In this document: in pieces, positions 56,007-64,000 of the stretch
Layout: each line of letters begins with the position of its first letter
How positions within the stretch are numbered: position 1 is the first letter of the stretch
NCBI RefSeq assembly: GCF_009730915.1
Contig: NC_052474.1
Span: 6,793,501-6,857,500 of the forward strand
From: Dioscorea cayenensis subsp. rotundata
Taxonomy: Eukaryota; Streptophyta; Magnoliopsida; Dioscoreales; Dioscoreaceae
Reading direction: 5' to 3'
DNA length: 64,000 bases
The notes under the pieces: model-generated
What the model was told of the DNA's origin: nothing
What the model saw: the letters and a program-made list of their open reading frames with translations, nothing else
The model's database searches: none
Program-made: the position numbers and the translations under genes

Positions 56007-57593
56007 ATGATCGACGGCATGGTAACTTGAGTGCACACATTTGATAAGCAGTTGTCTTCAATGGACGATCAGCTCACCCTTCACAACTCCATCTTTGCCA
56101 AGATCGACTTTCTCTGTTCCACAGTTCAAAACCATTCGGAATCCTTTGAGCTCATGCGGAAAAGTCACCCTAAATCCTTTCACATTCTACCCAGTTCTCT
56201 TGCTGCCCAGTAGAAGGTCATCACAGAGATGATGGTGAAATTATAGTAACTTGACAAGGCTTCATCTCCATACCCATCACCCCAACCCCCATTACTTCCA
56301 TTTCCTCAATCAAACACTTCGCCTCTCGTACATCATTCCTCTCCATTGACACCACCATCTCTCCACTCCAACTTATCTGTCCCAACTCCCCATTTGCCAA
56401 AAATTGAGGTCCTTTTTTTCTCCGGTGAGAACGTTATGGGGTGGTTGTTTGAGATCAATCATTTCTTCATGTTCCACCAGATTCTAGATGACCAACGAGT
56501 CACCATGACTATTTTCTACATGGCTGGCTTCGCACGGCAGTGGTTCTAGTGGCTTCATATCACTGATCAACTCGCACACTATGACAATTTTGTTCGAAAG
56601 CTTGAATTGCGATTTAGACCTTCATCATATGTGAATCATGAAGCCTTTCTCTTTAAGCTGAAACAAATGACCACCGTGGCAGTGTTCCTCAATGACTTTG
56701 AGTGTTTCTCTACTCGGGCCACCAGATTGCATCCCATAAGCTTAATGAATTGCTTTCTTTTGGTCTAAAGGAAGAAATCAAGAAAGAGCTGTGCTTGCTG
56801 AAACTGCAAAACCTTCACGATGCCATCGGTATGGTCAAGCTCGTAGAAGACAAATGTAGCACAGCATTCTCGCCCGTTAGTCAACCACTGTTTCTGCGAC
56901 CACTAGAGATGGCAATAATACCCATACCCGACCCGACCCGACCCGAGTTTGACGGGTAAAACCCGATTTGACCGGGTTTCGGATCGGGTTTGGGTAAAAC
57001 CCGACTTGTATGCAAACGGGTGCGGAGTGCGGGTGTATGAGAATTCAATACTCCGATCTGCACGAACTGCATCCGACTCAAAATTAAAAATTACTAAATA
57101 TTTATATAATATATATATCTATATATATACATATATATACTAATATGTTCTACAACTTAACAATTTAGAATTTTTTATTTTTCCTCTTTGTTTGGTCTTG
57201 TAATTTTATAATAATTTTATTTTATAAAAAAATTATAATTACTTTTAAGTTATTTTTATAAAAAATAATATATTTTTATTAATTTTTTAATATGGGGCGG
57301 GGCGGGTATACTCACGGATGCCGATTCACGTCGGTCGAGAGTGCGGGTTTGGGTTTTTAAAAGCACGTCGGGTTGAGTTCGGGCTGGGGTATCTGGTGGG
57401 GTATCAGTGCAGATCGGGTATGGGTATATGCACTGAGCCCCGACCGTTGCCATCTAGCGACCACCGCTGGCGCTCACGAGGCGGTGCATCGCCCTGTTTC
57501 TTAGTAGATTAAACATCTCACTCCATCTGAAATGGAGGCTCGGCGAGAGAAGGGACTTTGCTTCAACTATGAGTCTGAATTCACAAAGGATCC
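56007..57593 (+). pseudogene. gypsy gag region, interrupted by a MITE
   Basis: Starts near ATG 56007. The N-terminal helical part carries stops at codons where Arg or Gln is expected (near 56028, 56211, 56245). A gag core with PKIEVLFFSGENVMGWLF and LNDFE-like strings lies at 56400-56760. The MITE (56904-57456) then interrupts the frame. Downstream, a retroviral-type zinc knuckle is recognisable (KGLCFNYE, near 57545-57575), but its second Cys is Tyr and the rest of the knuckle is missing. A deletion apparently joins the knuckle directly to the protease. Gag forms the particle that packages the element RNA. Confidence 0.75.
56904..57456. mobile_element. hAT-type MITE, 553 bp, inside gag
   Basis: The ends are TAGAGATGGCAAT and, reversed, TAGATGGCAACGG, the well-known plant hAT-MITE terminus. 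The flanks carry gcgaccac at 56896-56903 and 57457-57464, a perfect 8-bp duplication. GC-rich repeats of CCCGAC/GGGT near each end surround an A/T-rich centre. Noncoding. Confidence 0.95.
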
Positions 57594-57850
57594 ATGAATA
57601 ACTTCGTCCAGACAAAGTTAGCCGCTCACCTGAACCTGGTGGTTCAACTATCGACCCATTTACGAGTTACCATTGGTAATGGTGACACTCGCAAGTGCGG
57701 CCGGGAGTGCACTAAAGTCCTATTGAAGATGGGTGAAGCCACGTTTAATGTGGACTTGATCTTGTTGGCCATATATAGAGCGGATATTATGCTAGGGGTG
57801 CAATGAATGAGTCAAATTAGCCCAATCCTGTTTGACTACAATCAATTATG
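57594..57850 (+). pseudogene. gypsy aspartic protease remnant
   Basis: NNFVQTKLAAHL, then LRVTIGNGD and VDLILLAIYRADIMLGVQ, fit the body of a gypsy retropepsin. The segment that should contain the catalytic D-S/T-G triplet is absent: the frame begins just after it, next to the broken zinc knuckle. The protease could not be active. Confidence 0.65.
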
Positions 57851-59350
57851 GATGGAGTTCGATTATTTGGGTTAACAAATTTTATTGCATGAGCTATATG
57901 CAATTCAATATGATGCAACACGACTAGCTTTATTCAGGAAATCAGGTATTGACACAGCTTAATTTTATCAACTTATGATTAAATCAATTGACAGTGGCTT
58001 GAAACCCAAAGTTTGCACCCAATACACTTGTGGTCTTCCTCAAAGGCCTCAATGCCATTCTCGGTGACTACAATGACATCTATACTGGTCCAACCGGCCT
58101 ACTGCCAGCCAGAGAGCACGCCACCGAAATCCATTACTTCCCATCACCATCCTTGTAAATGTCAGATTGTACCGGTATCCATATTTCCAGAAGTTCGAAA
58201 TAGAAAAGTTCATCGGAGAGATGCTCTTTGAAGATATCGTTCGGCCGAGCAATAGCCCTTTTTCATCACAGTACTTCCTATTAAAGAAGAAGGATGGCAC
58301 CTGGCGCTTTTGCGCTAACTACCAAGCTTTGAACGCAGTGGCCGTAAAGGATCATTTTCCAATTCCCACGGTGGAGGAGATACTTGATGAAGTCGCAGGC
58401 GCTAAGATCTTTTCTAAACTAGACCTTAGTGCCGGATATCACCAAGTTTGAATTCACCCCGGTGACATGGAAAAGACGGTGTTCTGAACTCAAGACGGCC
58501 ATTTCGAGTTCTATGTTATACTATTCGGCTTAACGAATGCTCCGTCAACCTTCCACTAATTTATGAATTCGACATTCAGGCAAGTTCTTTTCAAATTCAT
58601 ACTTATATTCTTTGACGATATCCTCATCTACAACTTGGATTATTATTCTCATTTGCTCCACCTCCGCGAGGTGGTCACCAAACTCCGGTCTCACCTGTTA
58701 CTAGCCAAATTATCAAAATGCTAATTTGGCTACACAACTATAGGTTACCTTTGTCATGTTATCCCGGGAAAAGGAGTCACCGTTGACCCAGGCAAGATTC
58801 AGGTGATCCGGGATTGGCTAGTTATAAATTCCGTCAAGTATTCCAAATTGGCAGCTCCTTTAACTGATCTTCTATGGAAAGATGCCTTCATAGGGACGCC
58901 GATGGCTAGTCAGGCCTGTCACAAGCTTAAGAACGCTCTAACTCAAACACCCATATTACTATAGCTGCATGATTTCTCCATTCCGTTCATCGTCCAAGCG
59001 GATGCTTCCGACACTGGAATTAGCGCTATCTTGCTTTAGTGAGGGCATCCAATAGCATATTTTAGCAAACAAATGGCTCTGCGACTCCAGGCGGCTTCAA
59101 CGTACGCCAGGGAGATGTTCACCATCACCGAAGCTTTAAATAAATAGCGCCAATACTTGTTAGGCCGCAACTTTACAATCCAGATTGATCACTAGAGCCT
59201 AAGATCCCTATTGTATAAAACAATTCAGACACCGAAGCAACAACGTTGGCTTTACAAGCTGGTGGGATATATATGACTTCGACATTGATTATAAATCGGG
59301 CATCTTTAACGGACTGGTCGATGCCCTGTCTCGAATAAACAAAATATCGT
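57851..59350 (+). pseudogene. gypsy reverse transcriptase and RNase H, degenerate
   Basis: Reverse transcriptase blocks: GEMLFEDIVRPSNSPFSS, LLKKKDGTWRFCANYQALN and FSKLDLSAGYHQV (58167-58451), and the catalytic FFDDILIY near 58610. RNase H: PFIVQADASDTGISAIL near 58985-59030, SKQMALRLQAAS and an A-L-SR-like end near 59325. Stops at 58449, 58486, 58558, 58721, 58963, 59037, 59145 and 59193 each sit at a codon where Arg, Gln or Trp is expected and differ from it by C-to-T or G-to-A. The region 57851-58166 is the decayed linker from protease to RT. Confidence 0.85.
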
Positions 59351-59912
59351 GCCATGTTCTATTTTCAGAGACAAACCCACAACCCTTGTTAGGGGAACCA
59401 GTCAGAAAATCTTACAGTATACACACTGATACAATGTCCTTGCTCGACCCAGATCAACATCCCAATATTGTGATTTGGGAAGGATTGTTGCTATTTAAAG
59501 GACGTGTATGGATTCCGGCGAACTCTACTTTGCAACCACTCCTCATAGTAGAGTTACCTTTAACTCCAACAGGAGGTCACACTGGAATATAAAGAACACT
59601 AACCCAACTGGCAAGCGTCTTCTATTCTCTAGACATCAAACGATAGGTAAGGGAGTATATATCCAAATGCAGCATATGTCAAGCAACTAAAGCAGTAATC
59701 ATGCACCTCAAGGATTACTACAATCGCTTCCAATTCCGGAAAAGATTTGGCATTCGGTGTCAATGGATTACATTATGAGTTTACAACCATCAGAAGGAAA
59801 GACGACGATCATGGTGGTGATTTATCGATTATCCGAACATGGCCATTTCTTAGCATTGAATTCCAATTTTATAGCACTTCAAGTATCTGATATTATGGTG
59901 AGAGATGTGATT
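59351..59912 (+). pseudogene. gypsy integrase, N-terminal part
   Basis: An N-terminal zinc-binding region is suggested by SKCSICQ-like codons near 59665-59690 (in a broken frame). The catalytic core starts at IWHSVSMDYIMSLQPSEGKTT (near 59750; the Asp of SMDYI is the likely first catalytic residue). The frame is cut at 59912-59915 by the CACTA element and resumes at 63397. Confidence 0.7.
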
Positions 59913-61051
59913 AAACACTACAAAAAATTATATTTTTAGTGATAACAAAAGTTATCACTAAAAGCAATAATTTTAGTTACAATTAGTAATAGTAGCAAAT
60001 TTTAGAAGTCGTCATCTCCCGTCACAAATACCTCCTGACAAAATAATGTGGCTACAATAACCTTATTTATTTATGTCAATTTTGTTGATACAAAAAAAAA
60101 TATATAATCGTGACAAATAAAATGCTCACAATAATTTGTTTAGTTGTGTTTATTTTGTTGACTCAAGAAAAATGCTAAATTGTGACGAAGAAGCCGTCAC
60201 AATAATCTATTTTATTGTGACAAAATTGTTGATTCCGAAAAATTCAATAATGACAAAATGTTTTTGTCAAAAGTAATTTTTTTATTTGTGGCCAATACTT
60301 CGTCACTAATTTTACTTTGAGATATTATTATGTGTTTATATTGTCACAAATAAAATTATTAATTTAAAAATAATATTGTCACTAAAACAAAATTTATGTT
60401 ACGCTAATTTTTTTCATTAATATAATTAATTATCTGTGATAAATATAAATTATATTTTAGATACTTTTTTCAACACAAATTTTTAGTAGCAAAAATATTG
60501 TCACACGAGCAAATATAGTATTTAATATTATATTTAAATAAATAAATAAATAAATATCATAAAAAATATACAAGATTCAAATTTTGAATATATAAAATTG
60601 GAAATTTTAATATCCAAAATATAATTATAAAATTATCCTTTTAGAAAAAGAAAAAAAGATTATAAAATTATCCTAAATTTGGAAATGAAGTACTCCTTTA
60701 TGCATTTGAATCTTCTTTTTTACTTTTCAAACTCAACTTCTGCTAGAATTTGACTCTTTTCTTGTTATTTTAATGTTATTCCCTTTCCTTGATGCTTATT
60801 CGGCACATTTTTAAAAAAAAATCTAATGAAATAATTTTAAAAATTGAAAAATTCTAATTTAATTACAACTTTCATATCATTATTTTCTTCGCAATTGAGA
60901 CAAGTTCCATATCGCATTTGGCTTTTGTGAATTTTAATAGATAAAAAATCATAAAAAAAAGGAAAATCACATAATCAAAATCTAAATAACATATTCTTAT
61001 GATGAACCTGAACCTAAGATTCAAAGTATCGAAAAAGAAAGGTATTATACC

Positions 61052-61283
61052 TTAATTGGTCCCTCTACTTTTCTCTCTCTTCCCTTTTGGTCCCTCTACT
61101 CAGAAATGCTCCGACTAGTCTCTCTACTTTTAAAAATGTGCCTATTTTAAAAGTAGAGGGACTAGTTTGGAGTATCTTTAACTAAGTAGGCACATTTTTA
61201 AAAGTAAAAGGACTAGTCGGGAGCATTTCGGAGTTGAGGAACCAAAAAGTAAGAGAGAGAAAAATACAAAAACTATTTTGGTG
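61052..61283. mobile_element. MITE nested in the CACTA element
   Basis: Flanked by a perfect 8-bp repeat, attatacc (61044-61051 and 61284-61291). The body is an inverted repeat with GGTCCCTCTACT and CTTTTAAAAATGTGCCTA words mirrored on the other arm, so it can fold into a long hairpin. The terminal bases themselves pair poorly. Confidence 0.75.
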
Positions 61284-61974
61284 ATTATACCAAAAAGAAA
61301 CACTAACAAACAATCATCATTGAAAAAAATTCAATAAACTTAACTTTGAAGATTAAAAAAGACAAAACAAAAAAAATAATTATTTCATATCCATTGCATA
61401 AAATATGCAATAAAAAATTTAAGAAAATAAAAGAAACAAGCAAATTTTGTAGCCATAAATAACACGCACCTTTACATCAAGGGCTAGTTGAGCCACTTTA
61501 ATTCTCCGAATCACATGAAGCCGAACTCGTGCCATCGATCTCTATAGGCGCATAATTACTAGAGGCATCACTCTTTTTATACGTTAAATTCATTGAGGAT
61601 ATATATCTTTTTAAATTTTAATTTTTTTTTAAAATTATATTATCTATATTTTGTTTTGTGAGATTTTGTAAATCCTATTTAATTTCAATTTTTAAAATCT
61701 TTCTCTAATACTATAAATCTTAGGTATAATCTAAATTAAAAACTTGTTTCCAATCATTTAAAATATCAATTTTGAGGATTGGGTAAACAATAATAACTTG
61801 CAAAACAATGAATTCGGAGAATATTTTTTTACATTGATTTTTACCTCATATTTTTAAAATTTGAATAATTTTTCTTTTAAAATTTGAATAGGTTTTCTTT
61901 TAGAAAACGTTTATATATATATATATATATAGACACACATATCGAATTTGATTCTAAAATATGTTAAACATACT

Positions 61975-63330
61975 TTAGATTTTTTTGTGACAATATTTAA
62001 TAGATATTAATAGTTGAATTTTTTTGTGACAAAAAATGTGATCGCAAAAAAAATAAAATGACTATTGGCGAAGAACACTTTCATCACAACAAATGAAAAT
62101 ATTATTTACAACACTATAGGTATATTAATAGTGATAACGTAATTGTGAGAGATCTTAAATCATCACAAATATAATAGTTTTAGTGACAAAAAATCATCAC
62201 AATTAACTTAAACAATAGTGTTAATTAATTTTTTTTATCATAAAAAACTTTATATTTGTGACAAAATGATTGATAGTTACAAAAAAATTCATGATGTCGT
62301 AATTTTGGTAGTACAAGCATAATTTACTTGGTGTATTAAAACTAGATTGGAGAAAGCCAGGCCTATATTTATACTTTTTTTAATATATTTTTTTTTGGTT
62401 AATTTTGGTATTTTTATGTGAAAAATAGTTGTTTATTTGGTAAATGATTATGTATATATGGAATATTTTTCTTTGCATTGTAGATACGGGGGCTACACCA
62501 ATGCGTTGATGATGATTGAGTATTTGGGCATAGTTACTTTTAAATATTTTAATAGGTTAATATTTTGGCTTAATAGAACAAAATTTTTTAGTATCTAATA
62601 GGTTACTTTTGAAGTATTTATAAATAATAATTGTTTGATAAAATCATGTTAAATTTTAATTTTAAAAACCTTTCAAATTTTATCTATAATTATTTGAGAT
62701 TGGGTAGGGAAAAAAATAGAGTTTTTAATATTTTATTAATAATATAATTTTACAATTATATATATAACGTATTTGAATTTGCATCCAAAATTATCGACAC
62801 AAAAGATAAGATGTATAATTGTGATGGATACTAAATTGTCACAATTGAAATTATAATAGTGACTAAATAATTAGATGTCACAACTAATGCAAACTATTGT
62901 GTCAGCTAACGTTTTTAGCATTAAAAAACCATAATATGGTTAAAAAATTTAATTTTTGTGGCAATATTTAGTGGACACTAAATGGTTGAATTTTTTTTGA
63001 CAAAATTATTGTAATAAAAAATATATATTGAGTGATGGAGAATACTTTCGTCACAATAATTAAAAAATTATAATGACAACAATAATTCTTGTCACAATTA
63101 CACATCATTCTCATCAAGAAATTTTTGACGTAAAATGTTGAATGCTTTTAGTAATGAACATTGGACACAAAAGAAATTTTGTCACTGTTAATATATTAAT
63201 AGTGACAATGTAATTGTGACATATACTAAATTGCCACAATTATCACTATAATAGTGACAAAAAAATAAGTTATCACAATTAAGTTAAACAATAGTTTCTG
63301 TTTCATTTTTTGACACAAAAAAACATAATA
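61975..63330. repeat. Duplicated modules in the right half of the CACTA element
   Basis: About 61975-62240 resembles 62945-63330: a TTTGTGRCAATATTTA block, GTTGAATTTTTTT-GACAAAA, then a GTAATTGTGA / TAGTGACAAAAAA-TCACAATTAA block. A further partial copy of the last part lies near 62815-62900. The copies are diverged. Confidence 0.6.
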
Positions 63331-63396
63331 TTTGTGGCAAAATAACCGAGTGGCACAACAAAGTTGTCACTAAAAATCTTAACTCTTAAAGTGAAG

Positions 63397-64000
63397 TTAC
63401 ATGGCCCGCCATTGCAAATTATCTCCGATCGGGATCCAACCTTTATTGGTAATTTTTGGAGGGAGATATTCAAACTTCAGGGGACTATGTTGGCCCATAG
63501 TAGCGCCTATCATCCTCAAACTGACGACCAAATTGAGGTCTTGAATAGGTATCTCGAGGACTACTTGCGGTGTTTTACCTCCGATCATCCTCGATAGTAG
63601 GTCAAGTATTTGCCCCGGAATGAATGGCACTACAACACAGCTTTTAATTTGGCCATCAAAATGACACCTTATGAGGCCGTGCTCGGCAGAGCTCCTCCGA
63701 TATTGCAAGATTATCTAGCTGGTTCCTCACCGGTAGCAGCAGTGGATGAGATACTCTCTGCTCTCACAGAGCTCATCTTCAACCTGCATGAGAATTTGAA
63801 ATGAGCACATGTACAGATGTGTAATCAAGTGAACTCGAAAAGAATAGATATCCAATTTCAGAGTGGATATTGGGTGTTATTAAAGCTTCAATCATTTAGG
63901 CAAGTCTCTTTGGTGCAAAGGAATTCACATAAACTAGCTCGACGCTTTTATGGGCCATTCCAGATAACTGAAAAGATAGGAGCAGTCGCCTATTGGTCGG
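63397..64000 (+). pseudogene. gypsy integrase, C-terminal part (continues past the window)
   Basis: Resumes at LHGPPLQIISDRDPTFIGNF (the SDRD Asp is the second catalytic residue) and AYHPQTDDQIEVLNRYLEDY (the catalytic Glu is in QIEVLNR). Adjacent stops at 63595-63600 sit where Gln and Trp are expected. A basic C-terminal region follows (HKLARRFYGPFQITEKIGAV) near 63925-63990. The frame is open but incomplete at 64000. Confidence 0.85.

Larger units (their letters stand above)
59916..63393. mobile_element. CACTA-type nonautonomous element, 3.5 kb
   Basis: The left end is CACTACAAAAAATTATATTT and continues TTTAGTGATAAC. The reverse complement of the right end is CACTTTAAGAGTTAAGATTT, then TTTAGTGACAAC. 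The flanks are aaa (59913-59915) and aag (63394-63396), a 3-bp target duplication with one change. Removing the element rejoins the gypsy integrase frame exactly. Subterminal zones are full of GTGACAA/TTGTCAC words. No transposase gene is present. A MITE is nested at 61052-61283. Confidence 0.87.
55525..64000 (+). mobile_element. Ty3/gypsy retrotransposon, decayed, running off the window
   Basis: The order is LTR-like segment, gag, protease, reverse transcriptase, RNase H, integrase, which defines Ty3/gypsy. The interior is split by an hAT MITE (56904-57456) and a CACTA-type element (59916-63393). The integrase continues to the window edge, so the 3' LTR is not seen. Every domain carries stops. 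Confidence 0.88.

Overview
This is a nuclear contig from a flowering plant. The evidence is GT-AG introns, a type-2 lipid transfer protein, an LRK10L/WAK-type receptor kinase, a GT14 glycosyltransferase, a disordered At5g39570-like protein, and a dense load of plant transposons. A monocot is plausible but not shown. Two placeholder gaps of exactly 1000 N (18752-19751 and 28354-29353) mark scaffold joins.

The left part (about 1-39.9 kb) is almost entirely mobile DNA. It holds an LTR-like fragment on the minus strand (1-2172) and a complete but dead Mutator-like element (MULE, 2908-8700) with about 115-bp inverted ends and a 9-bp target duplication. A second, larger MULE (9037-18580) pairs a transposase with a convergent gene of the ULP1-like protease type, as in Kaonashi-type MULEs. 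A 16.3-kb interval (19762-36046) is bounded by about 200-bp inverted ends with tandem-repeat arrays just inside each. It encloses a 5'-truncated LINE with a duplicated 3' junction and a decayed fragment of a CAF1 deadenylase gene. Next come a fold-back element carrying a single CCHC zinc-knuckle exon (36200-37255) and an hAT-like element containing a SINE-like segment (39104-39915).

The middle (about 40.4-54.9 kb) is a gene island with five intact-looking genes: a type-2 nsLTP (40495-40803, +), an LRK10L-type receptor kinase in four exons (44412-47785, +), a small basic protein of unknown function (49218-49664, +), a GT14 family glycosyltransferase with a GC-AG intron (50156-51414, -), and a Gly/Tyr-rich disordered protein (52207-54882, +). 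These genes do not form a pathway. An hAT-type MITE (43181-44059) lies upstream of the kinase.

The right end (about 55.5-64 kb) is a decayed Ty3/gypsy retrotransposon running off the window. It is split by an hAT MITE (56904-57456) and by a 3.5-kb CACTA-type element (59916-63393), which itself holds another MITE (61052-61283). Most of its in-frame stops are explained by C-to-T or G-to-A changes, as expected of methylated, silenced DNA. A separate pattern, small indels where CTG or CAG is expected, runs through the 9-18 kb MULE and the arrays. It may be a sequencing or consensus artefact, so pseudogene calls there carry that caveat.
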